A stretch of 64,000 nucleotides of DNA, taken from assembly GCF_000633415.1 (NCBI RefSeq), contig NZ_AYMV01000016.1, forward strand, positions 33,685-97,684, written 5' to 3'. Every line of letters starts with the position of its first letter. The stretch's first letter is position 1. A program made the translations under genes and the position numbers. The notes beneath the pieces are model-generated. The model was not told where the DNA came from. It was given only the letters and a program-made list of their open reading frames with translations, and did not search any database. Origin of the DNA: Leucobacter sp. PH1c. Its GTDB lineage: Bacteria; Actinomycetota; Actinomycetes; Actinomycetales; Microbacteriaceae. Below, in pieces: positions 1-6,810 of this stretch.

Positions 1-2
1 CC

Positions 3-656
3 CGCGGGGAGCGCCGAGCCACGATCGGCTTCGGCGCGATCAGCGTCGTGTTCCTGTACACGACGGCCGCGAACATCATCGAGCGCCCCGACGGGATCAG
101 GATCGCCGCCTGCTTCATCCTCGGCATCCTGGTGGTGAGCTTCGTCTCGCGCATCGCCCGCTCGACGGAGCTGCGCGCCACGGCCGTGCGACTCGACGCC
201 CGGGCCGCTTCCTTCGTCTCCTCGGGACACCCCGTGCACCTCATCGCGCACGAGCCCCAGGATGTGAGCCCCGAGCGCTACGCGGCGAAGCTCGCGCACG
301 CGCGCGTGGCCCACAGCCTGAGCGACGCCGCACCGCTCTTCATCGAGGTGACCGTGACCGACAGTTCCGACTTCGAGGGAGAGCTCGAGGTGCGGGGCAT
401 CGAGCGGCACGGGTTCCGGATCCTGACGGTGGAGTCGAGCTCGATTCCGAATGCGATCGCCGCGGTCGGCCTGCACCTGCAGGAGGCCATCGGCTGCACG
501 CCGCACATCTACTTCCGCTGGACCGAGGGGAATCCGCTGGCGCAGCTCGCGCGGTTCTTCCTGTTCGGCGACGGTGAGATCGCCCCCATGACGCGCGAGG
601 TGCTGCGCGAGGCGGCGCCGGATCCGCGCCGACGCCCCTGGGTGCACGTGAGCTAG
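3..656 (+). CDS. APC-type amino acid permease, C-terminal part (5'-truncated by window edge)
   Basis: The reading frame is open to the left edge, so only the last 217 or so residues are present. A hydrophobic stretch near the start of the visible part (around FILGILVVSF) is the last membrane segment, followed by a long cytosolic tail containing HLIAHEPQD and ending in PWVHVS. This layout, a final helix plus a roughly 150-residue soluble domain, resembles actinobacterial APC superfamily permeases that I recognise from the tail rather than from the transport core, which lies outside the window. Substrate cannot be told. A GTG at position 48 is in frame but is internal, because the hydrophobic sequence continues upstream of it. 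Confidence 0.6.
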   Translation, partial: RGERRATIGFGAISVVFLYTTAANIIERPDGIRIAACFILGILVVSFVSRIARSTELRATAVRLDARAASFVSSGHPVHLIAHEPQDVSPERYAAKLAHARVAHSLSDAAPLFIEVTVTDSSDFEGELEVRGIERHGFRILTVESSSIPNAIAAVGLHLQEAIGCTPHIYFRWTEGNPLAQLARFFLFGDGEIAPMTREVLREAAPDPRRRPWVHVS

Positions 657-735
657 CGCAGATCGTCCGCGCGAAGAATAAGACCGAACCGCAGAAACGC
701 CTCTCGGCGGAAGGCCGCTCGAAGCGGCGAAAATT

Positions 736-764
736 GGAGCCCGGGGTTACTGCGGCCCGGCTCC
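736..764 (-). terminator. Rho-independent terminator
   Basis: GGAGCC (736-741) pairs with GGCTCC (759-764) and GGG (743-745) with CCC (756-758), with one bulged base. On the minus strand the hairpin is followed by AATTTTCG, so it should end transcripts of the minus-strand gene at 874-1503. Confidence 0.6.
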
Positions 765-873
765 CCCAGTGTACCGCAGCCCGATTCCGCGCGTCAGGGC
801 GGGTTGCGCCCGCGCGCGCCCCGGCGCGCTTCGCCCTGGATCCCGGTCGGCCCGGCTATCCCGGCTTTCCCGG

Positions 874-1503
874 CTAGGCCAGGGTGCCGTCACGCCAGCG
901 GCGTGCCCCGGCGTGGAGTTCCTGGCTGAGCGTGGAGTAGCGCAGCGCGCGCGTGGTCAGCTGGCCCGCGTGCGCCTCGTCGTGCGCGTCCCGGGCGTCC
1001 GCGAGATCCGCCGCCCCGAGCGCCATCACCCGGCAGTAGCTCGCCGCGCGCTCGAGCGCGGCTCCCAAATCGCCGACGAAGGCGCCGCGGAGGATCGTGT
1101 CGCAGAGCGCGACGATCGAGAGCGGCGTGACCGGCTCGGCGGCACCCGCAACGATTGGGTCGATCGTCACGGAGACGGCGGAGCCGCGCCGGAAGAGGTC
1201 TGCCGCGGCCTCAGCGTCGGCCTCGACGACGCGGCGCAGCAGGTACAGGCGCCAGAGCACCCCGGCGAGGGAGTGCGCCGTCTGACCCGCCCACAGCTCG
1301 GCGATGTCGTGCAGGCCGTCGCCGGAGGCGAGGCCGACCACTCGGTCCACCACGTCGGGGTCGGTGCCCCGGCGCACACGGTCGAGCAACGCCCAGGAGG
1401 TCTCCTGGGCCAGCCGGTGCGCGGCGCCCGCCTCGTCGGAACCAATCACCCAGTCGAATGACAGGCTCGGTTGCAGCACGGGGCGCAGGTGTTCTCGGGT
1501 CAC
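874..1503 (-). CDS. Conserved hypothetical protein, 209 aa
   Basis: I do not recognise a functional domain. The protein is soluble, rich in Ala, Leu and Asp, and reads as largely alpha-helical, for example RRVVEADAEAAADLF and the C-terminal RALRYSTLSQELHAGARRW. I chose the GTG at 1503 because it starts MTREHLRPVLQPS and is preceded by GAGGAGATGC, a strong ribosome binding site; a longer reading to 1545 would add a basic, low-complexity segment typical of out-of-gene translation. Similar proteins in related genomes are sometimes labelled RNA polymerase beta subunit, which nothing here supports. A hairpin terminator lies just downstream at 736-764. Confidence 0.7.
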   Translation of the reverse strand: MTREHLRPVLQPSLSFDWVIGSDEAGAAHRLAQETSWALLDRVRRGTDPDVVDRVVGLASGDGLHDIAELWAGQTAHSLAGVLWRLYLLRRVVEADAEAAADLFRRGSAVSVTIDPIVAGAAEPVTPLSIVALCDTILRGAFVGDLGAALERAASYCRVMALGAADLADARDAHDEAHAGQLTTRALRYSTLSQELHAGARRWRDGTLA

Positions 1504-1668
1504 GCATCTCCTCGCTCGGGATCGCCCGCCGCCGCTTCCCGGCACGGGACCTGGCGAGTCTACGCCGCCGAGGGGCGCCGCGCGTGGATCGGGCGTTCGG
1601 GAAGGCGCGGTAGACTGAACTGAGCGCCGGCACTCCCCGAGTCTCCGGCCGCGCCTCGCCCCGATCGC

Positions 1669-2148
1669 TCAGGCGTCACGCGCACGATCGATACTTCGAG
1701 CCAGGTGCGCGCTGCGCTGGGCGGCGTCGGAGACCGGTCCCGCAGCAAGACCGATCATCTCGGCCGCCTGCTCTGGGCTCACCCCCGCGTCCGGGCTTTC
1801 GGCAACGACCGCGCTCGCGAGGAGAGCCTCTCGAATCGACTCGCACGCGCGCCCGGAGGACTGCAGTAGCCGAGTGATCGCGGTCTCCTCCGCACCAGGC
1901 AGCACCACCAGGTCGAGGACATAGAGATCGAAGGTCTGCATCGCGACGCTCAGCTGCTCCCCCGGGGAGAGCGACTCGTGCCACGCGCGAATGAACGCAT
2001 CGCACCACTCCGGACGAGTCTCACCTGCACCCTCGGAGAGTGTCCGCATCACCGCCGAGATCGACAGCTCTGCGGCGATCTGCACCGCCGCACCGAGGTC
2101 CTCGCGCAGTATCGCGCGTTTCAGGCTGTTGTTCCTTGACCCAACCAT
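1669..2148 (-). CDS. Hypothetical protein, 159 aa
   Basis: Unrecognised soluble helical protein. The start at 2148 (MVGSRNNSLKRAILRED) is chosen over an earlier in-frame ATG because AAAGG sits 8 nt upstream and because the sequence above it is low-complexity Arg/Ser/Pro. The body is a run of amphipathic helices (LGAAVQIAAELSISAVMRT, EQLSVAMQTFDLYVLDLVV, EQAAEMIGLAAGPVSDAA). It lies back to back with tRNA-Lys and upstream of the other unknown gene on the same strand (166 bp gap), so the two could be co-transcribed. Its base use is slightly less GC-rich than its neighbours, which may hint at a more recent arrival, but that is weak. Confidence 0.6.
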   Translation of the reverse strand: MVGSRNNSLKRAILREDLGAAVQIAAELSISAVMRTLSEGAGETRPEWCDAFIRAWHESLSPGEQLSVAMQTFDLYVLDLVVLPGAEETAITRLLQSSGRACESIREALLASAVVAESPDAGVSPEQAAEMIGLAAGPVSDAAQRSAHLARSIDRARDA

Positions 2149-2260
2149 TGCTGACCTTTCGAGAGGTGATGGGCTCGCTGATCGGAACGTGCGCGGCCAC
2201 TGAGTGGTGCACCTGCGTGGATCGGGAGAGCGGGAAAACACGATAGATTAGAGCGCGTAG

Positions 2261-2333
2261 GGGCCTCTAGCTCAGTTGGTAGAGCATCGGACTTTTAATC
2301 CGCGGGTCGCCGGTTCGAGCCCGGCGGGGCCTA
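2261..2333 (+). tRNA. tRNA-Lys (anticodon TTT)
   Basis: Full cloverleaf: acceptor GGGCCTC pairs with GGGGCCT through two G-U wobbles, D-arm GCTC...GAGC, anticodon loop CTTTTAA with TTT at 2294-2296, T-arm GCCGG-TTCGAGC-CCGGC, discriminator A. CCA is not encoded. A TAGATT box at 2244-2249 is a plausible -10 element. The 3' end is only 9 bp from the last codon of the converging ABC transporter gene. Confidence 0.97.
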
Positions 2334-2341
2334 CTGCCCCA

Positions 2342-2374
2342 GTCACCCCGCGTCGCGCTGCGTCGCGGGGTGAC
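2342..2374. terminator. Bidirectional terminator-like hairpin
   Basis: GTCACCCCGCG (2342-2352) and CGCGGGGTGAC (2364-2374) are perfect inverted arms around an 11-nt loop. It sits between tRNA-Lys and the end of the converging RiPP operon; the last ten codons of the ABC transporter gene are encoded within the hairpin. No clear U-run on either side. Confidence 0.55.
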
Positions 2375-4100
2375 CGCGTTTCGGCGCCGCGATGCGCGCC
2401 TGGGGATCAAGTGGCGTCGTGTACGTTGGGGCGTTCGCCGTCTCAATTTCGAGCACCTCGTCGAAGCGCTCCAGGGTTTCCGCGCGGTGGGAGGCGGCCA
2501 GCACGGTTCCGGGGAATCGGGCGATGACGTCGGAGATCGCGCGCTCCGATTCGGGGTCGAGGCTGGCGGTGATCTCGTCGACGATCAGCACGCGGGGGCG
2601 CCGGACCAGCGCCCGCGCCAGCCGCAGCCTCGCGTGCTGCCCGCCGGACAGCCGGACGCCCTGCTCGCCGAGTTCGTCGTCCAGCGAGATCCAGCCATCG
2701 GCTCCGACCTCGGCGAGGGCGCTGCGCAGAGCCTCGTCGCCGCACCCGTCTGTGCCCGCGCCGCGGAGCAGATTGTCCCGGACCGTCCCCGGGAAGAGGT
2801 GTCCGTCCTGCTCCACGAACCCGATGGCACGGCGGAGTTCCGCATCGGGGATCGCATCGAGCGCGTACCCGCGTCCGGTGCCGTCGACGAGCTCGACCGA
2901 ACCCGAGTCCGGGTCCCAGAGGCGGCCGGCGAGGGCGAGCAGGGTGCTCTTCCCCGCGCCGGAAGCGCCCGCGAGACCGACGTGGGCACCGGGACGGACC
3001 GACGCGGACCAGCCCGAGACCACGGCGGCCCGCCCGCCGTAGGAGAACCCCACCGTTCTGAAGCGGATCCCGAGGGGGCCGCCGGGAAGCGGCGCTCCGT
3101 CCCGCGTCCCGCCGACGACGGCTGGCCGGTCGAGCCCCGCGGCGACGTTCCGCGCGCTCGCGACCAGGGGCCCGAGCTGCCCGAGGGTGGCCGCGGCATC
3201 GCTCAGCGCGGCGACACCGGCGACCGCGATCGCGATCAGCGCGGGAAGGATCGCCGTGGTCCCGGCGGGCACCGGATCGCCGCCGAGGAGTCCCGCGGCC
3301 GCGGCCCCGGCGAGGACCACCCCGATGACGACGACCGCGACGGCGAGCTCGCGGAGCCCGGAGACGGTCTGCGCGAGCATCTCCGTGCGGGCCGAGGTTC
3401 GCGCCGATCGCCGGGTCGCCGCCTCGGCGTCGGCGATCACCCGGGGTTCCAGCCCCGCCGAGAGCACCTCCCGCAGCGCTCCCAGCGCATCGACGATGCT
3501 CGTCGTCAGCTGTTCCCGTTCGCGCTGCTCGCGGACGCCGAGTGCGCGCGCCGTCCGGGCGCCGAGCAGGATCGACCCGAGCACGAGCGCCCCGCCGAGC
3601 AGCACGACCAGGGCCGCGGCGGGCAGCAGGACCGCCGACGCGACCGCGGACAGCAGGAACACCAGCGCCGAGGTCGCGAGCTGCGCGACCGTGTGCGCGT
3701 AGAAGAACTCCAGTTTCTCGATGTCCCCGAGCGCCGCCGCGGCACCCTTCGCCGAGTGCTCCCGCCGACGGGCCGGCGTGCTGCGCGCGTACGAGTCGAA
3801 CAGCGACGCCCGGAGGCGGGCCAGCACCCGGTACGCGAGCGCGTGGGAGAAGTCCATCTCGTGCCAGGTGAGCACCGCACGGACGAGTACCAGCGCGAGG
3901 ACCGCGGCGATCCACCAGCCCGGCGGCCACGCTCCCGTCACGAGCGCGCCGCCGACACCGCCGGCGATGAGCGCCGAGAGCACGGCGAGGCCCACCGCGC
4001 TCGCGGCGCCGGTCGCGAATCCCCGCACCATGCCTGCGCGTTCGGGCCGCAGGGCCACCAGGAGCCGGGCATAGGCGCGCAGGGCCTCCGACGTCTTCAT
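2343..4100 (-). CDS. ABC half-transporter (exporter type, CydC-like fold), second of pair
   Basis: 585 aa: an N-terminal six-helix membrane domain (residues about 20-320, helices such as LAVLSALIAGGVGGALVTG and TSALVFLLSAVASAVLL) and a C-terminal nucleotide-binding domain. Walker A is GASGAGKST, the signature is LSGGQHARL, Walker B is VLIVDEITASLD, and the H-loop is AASHR. Family knowledge: such half-exporters work as dimers; the partner is the gene overlapping it by 4 bp (ATGA), so a heterodimer is likely. As the last gene of the RiPP operon, the expected role is export of the mature peptide; CydDC-type glutathione or cysteine export is the alternative, but no cydAB is present. The final residues GHPATQRDAG overlap the terminator hairpin and may not be conserved. 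Confidence 0.85.
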   Translation of the reverse strand: MKTSEALRAYARLLVALRPERAGMVRGFATGAASAVGLAVLSALIAGGVGGALVTGAWPPGWWIAAVLALVLVRAVLTWHEMDFSHALAYRVLARLRASLFDSYARSTPARRREHSAKGAAAALGDIEKLEFFYAHTVAQLATSALVFLLSAVASAVLLPAAALVVLLGGALVLGSILLGARTARALGVREQREREQLTTSIVDALGALREVLSAGLEPRVIADAEAATRRSARTSARTEMLAQTVSGLRELAVAVVVIGVVLAGAAAAGLLGGDPVPAGTTAILPALIAIAVAGVAALSDAAATLGQLGPLVASARNVAAGLDRPAVVGGTRDGAPLPGGPLGIRFRTVGFSYGGRAAVVSGWSASVRPGAHVGLAGASGAGKSTLLALAGRLWDPDSGSVELVDGTGRGYALDAIPDAELRRAIGFVEQDGHLFPGTVRDNLLRGAGTDGCGDEALRSALAEVGADGWISLDDELGEQGVRLSGGQHARLRLARALVRRPRVLIVDEITASLDPESERAISDVIARFPGTVLAASHRAETLERFDEVLEIETANAPTYTTPLDPQARIAAPKRGHPATQRDAG

Positions 4101-5767
4101 AGGATGCCTTCCTGCGACCGGAGCCGGCCGGCGTCGAGCAGATGGATGTCCGAGACGCCGCGGAGCGTCTCGATCCGGTGGGTGATCATCAGCACGATCC
4201 GGTCCCGGGCGACCTCGTGGAGTGACCGCATCACGATCTCCGCGCTCGCCGGATCGAGCGCGCTGGTCGGCTCGTCGACGAGGAGGATCGGGCGGTCTGC
4301 GAGGAGGGCACGGGCGAGGGCAATCCGCTGCCGCTGCCCGCCGGAGAAGCTCGAGCCCGCCTCGGTCACCTCGGTGCGGAAGCCGTCGGGCAGGGCGCGG
4401 ATCTCCGGCAGGATTCCGGCGCGGGCGCAGGCGTCGACGAGCTCGTCCTGCGATGCGCGCCCGTGCGGGTCGAGGTTCTCGCGCAGCGTGCCCGCGAAGA
4501 GCACGGGCCGTTGGGAGAGCACGGCGGTGTCGCCGGTCCGGAGCGGACGTCCGTCGAGTTCGATCCGGCCGGAGTCGGGGGTCAGGAAGCCGAGCACCAG
4601 ATCGAACAGCGTCGATTTGCCGGCGCCCGAGGGCCCCACGACGGCGTGCAGGCGGCCGCGTTCGACGACGAGCTCGGCATCGTGCACCACGCCCTGCTCC
4701 GCCGACGGATAGCGGAACGACACGCGATCGAGTCGGAGGACCTCGCCGTGCGTGGATGCGGCGGGGGCGTCCTCGGGGCGGGGAAGCTCCTCCCGACCGG
4801 GATCCCGACCCGGATCTCCTGCCGGGAAGGCGCCCAGCTCGCGCAGGCTGGGCACCGCAGTCAGGCCGAGGAACCCGGCGTGCCAGTGCCGGGAGAGATC
4901 GCGAACCGGCCGGAACGCCTCCGACGAGAGCAGCAGCACGGCGTAGATCGCGAACGGCGCCGGGGAGCCGGAGACCGCGCTCCCGATCGCGACGAACGCT
5001 GCGGCGACGAGCCCGCCCTGCACCGCGAAGTCGGTCACCGCCGTGCCCGCGAGAGACGCCCGCATGGTTCGTTCCGTCGCCCGGCGGAGCGCGTCGGAAC
5101 GGTGCGCGATGCGCTCCCGCGTGCGATCCACGTCGCCGAGCAGGCGGAGCGTCGACATGCCCCGCAGCGAGTGGAGCACCTCGCCGCTCAGGGATTCGTA
5201 CTCGCCCCACTGCCCGTCGCCCCGTCGTGCCAGTGCACGCTTCCAGAGCAGCGGCCCGAGAACCGCGAGCAGGACGCCGAGGGCGACGCATCCCGCTGCG
5301 AGCGGAGAGACGGAGCAGAGAGCCAGGAGCACGAGCGGGGTGCCGACGACGAGCTGCACGGTCGCCGGAATGTACTTCGACACGTACGCATCGGTCCCCT
5401 CTACGCCGTCGACGATCGCGGCGGCCGCGGCGCCGTCGCCCGCTGCCGCGTCGTGCAGCCGTTCGGGTCGCAGCACCGAGATCAGCGCTCCGCGGCGCAG
5501 AGCGCTCCGGACGCGCCCGCCGAGCCGGGCGGACGCGGCCGCCTGCCCCAGCGCGAGCAGGATCCTGAGCACCGCACCGACGAGGATCGCGATGGCGCAG
5601 GCGATCACCTGCGAGGCATCGCCGCGGAAGAACCCCGACAGCGCCCACGCAATGGCGGTCGCCTGCAGCACGTGCGTCGCGAGGACGGCGAGCTGCAGCA
5701 CCGCGGAGAGGAGGAACAGCGTCGGGTGCCTCAGGGCTTCGCGCCAGAGAACGGGCACCAGCATCAT
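4097..5767 (-). CDS. ABC half-transporter (exporter type, CydD-like fold), first of pair
   Basis: 556 aa with the classic exporter half architecture: membrane helices from MMLVPVLWREALRHP onward (residues about 15-310), then an ATPase domain with Walker A GPSGAGKST, signature FSGGQRQRI, Walker B ILLVDEPTSALD and H-loop ITHR. All catalytic motifs are intact. The start is the first of two tandem ATGs; it overlaps the stop of the dehydrogenase gene (ATGA), as does its own stop with the next ABC gene, so the two half-transporters and the dehydrogenase are translationally coupled. Predicted to form a heterodimer that exports the modified peptide from the cytoplasm; substrate is inferred from operon context only. 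Confidence 0.87.
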   Translation of the reverse strand: MMLVPVLWREALRHPTLFLLSAVLQLAVLATHVLQATAIAWALSGFFRGDASQVIACAIAILVGAVLRILLALGQAAASARLGGRVRSALRRGALISVLRPERLHDAAAGDGAAAAAIVDGVEGTDAYVSKYIPATVQLVVGTPLVLLALCSVSPLAAGCVALGVLLAVLGPLLWKRALARRGDGQWGEYESLSGEVLHSLRGMSTLRLLGDVDRTRERIAHRSDALRRATERTMRASLAGTAVTDFAVQGGLVAAAFVAIGSAVSGSPAPFAIYAVLLLSSEAFRPVRDLSRHWHAGFLGLTAVPSLRELGAFPAGDPGRDPGREELPRPEDAPAASTHGEVLRLDRVSFRYPSAEQGVVHDAELVVERGRLHAVVGPSGAGKSTLFDLVLGFLTPDSGRIELDGRPLRTGDTAVLSQRPVLFAGTLRENLDPHGRASQDELVDACARAGILPEIRALPDGFRTEVTEAGSSFSGGQRQRIALARALLADRPILLVDEPTSALDPASAEIVMRSLHEVARDRIVLMITHRIETLRGVSDIHLLDAGRLRSQEGIL

Positions 5768-6810
5768 CGGTCGGACTCCTTCGATCGGGCGAGCAGCGCG
5801 GACGCGTGCAGGATCCAGGTGCCGGGTTCCGGCGAGATGCCGGACACCGGGCGGACGCCGTACGTGCCCGAGCGCAGCGCCGAGGTGAGTAGTTCGGCGG
5901 CCTCGAGGTGCGCACGCCAGAGCTCTCGGAGCAGCAGGTCGGCCGGCGGATCGGCGGGCACGGACCAGACGCGCACCACCGAGGCGCCCCGGACCCACGA
6001 TTGCCCCGAGGCGAGCGCGACGCGTTCGGCCCCGGGACTCGGCGGATTTCCCTCGGCCCGGGCGAGATACTCCGAGCGCTCCGGGCTCCGCCGCTCGCGC
6101 AGCAGGCTCCGATGCGAGTCAAGCACCGCGGGGTCATCGGCGATCTCCATCGTCGCGAGCGGGAGCAGCGGCGCGAGCCCGAGCCGGAGCCAGGCATCGA
6201 CGTCGTGCGCGGCGGGGAACGCCAGCAGCGCGCGGAGGTCCGCGTCGGGACCGAGCCGGACCCGGTGAGAGCCGGCCAGCACGAAGCGCGCCGCCTGCAG
6301 CGCGTACGCCGTGTCCGCGATCCACAGCGGCCAGGCCCGATGCCGATAGCGGCCGAAGCTCCGCCCCGGTTGGACGGCGAGCACCAGCCAGCTTCCCCGG
6401 GGGCGGACCCCGGAGGGCCATCCGGCGACGCGCTCCCGCGCCGGGCTTCGTCGCCACCAGCGGTCGGTATCGGGGTCGTAGGCGAAACGCCCGCCGTCGG
6501 AACCCACTAGGTGGAGCTGCACCGGGTACGCACCCCCGGCCGAGGGGATCGGGCGACGAGGGATCGAGGTCGGCTCGCCCGACGCGGTGCGGTGCGGCTC
6601 CCCCGCCCGCAGCAGCGCGTCGGCGAGCGCCCGGATCCCCGGTGCGACCTCCGCCGGTTCGGCACCCCCGTTCCACCAGGGGTTCCCGCGCGGGCCGGGA
6701 GGCACCGGAGGGCCCGGGTGCGCGCCGGAGAATGCGCGCCGGAGGAGCTCCGGAATCGGGGGCGCCGCGACGGGCGACGGGAGGATGCGCGGTCCCATCG
6801 CGCGTCTCAC
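5764..6810 (-). CDS. SagB-type FMN-dependent dehydrogenase (azoline oxidase)
   Basis: 348 aa nitroreductase-fold protein. The segment RRPIPSAGGAYPVQLHLV is the hallmark of SagB/McbC-like oxidases of thiazole/oxazole-modified peptides, where FMN-bound enzyme oxidises azolines made by YcaO to azoles. A second nitroreductase-like motif near the C-terminus is GTYGVRPVSGISPEPGTW. GTG at 6810 is taken as start because it overlaps the stop of the YcaO gene (GTGA), which fits the coupling seen through the operon; an ATG four codons later is possible, and neither has a strong ribosome binding site. With the fused YcaO protein upstream and the E1-like protein it makes up a complete azole-forming set. 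Confidence 0.82.
   Translation of the reverse strand: MRRAMGPRILPSPVAAPPIPELLRRAFSGAHPGPPVPPGPRGNPWWNGGAEPAEVAPGIRALADALLRAGEPHRTASGEPTSIPRRPIPSAGGAYPVQLHLVGSDGGRFAYDPDTDRWWRRSPARERVAGWPSGVRPRGSWLVLAVQPGRSFGRYRHRAWPLWIADTAYALQAARFVLAGSHRVRLGPDADLRALLAFPAAHDVDAWLRLGLAPLLPLATMEIADDPAVLDSHRSLLRERRSPERSEYLARAEGNPPSPGAERVALASGQSWVRGASVVRVWSVPADPPADLLLRELWRAHLEAAELLTSALRSGTYGVRPVSGISPEPGTWILHASALLARSKESDR

Noticed and set aside
4101..6197. A 1284-residue protein running from 6197 to 2343 on the minus strand
   Set aside because: Only the last 585 residues from 4100 have protein-like sequence. The rest is Arg/Pro/Gly low complexity overlapping the genuine partner ABC gene and dehydrogenase gene in other frames.
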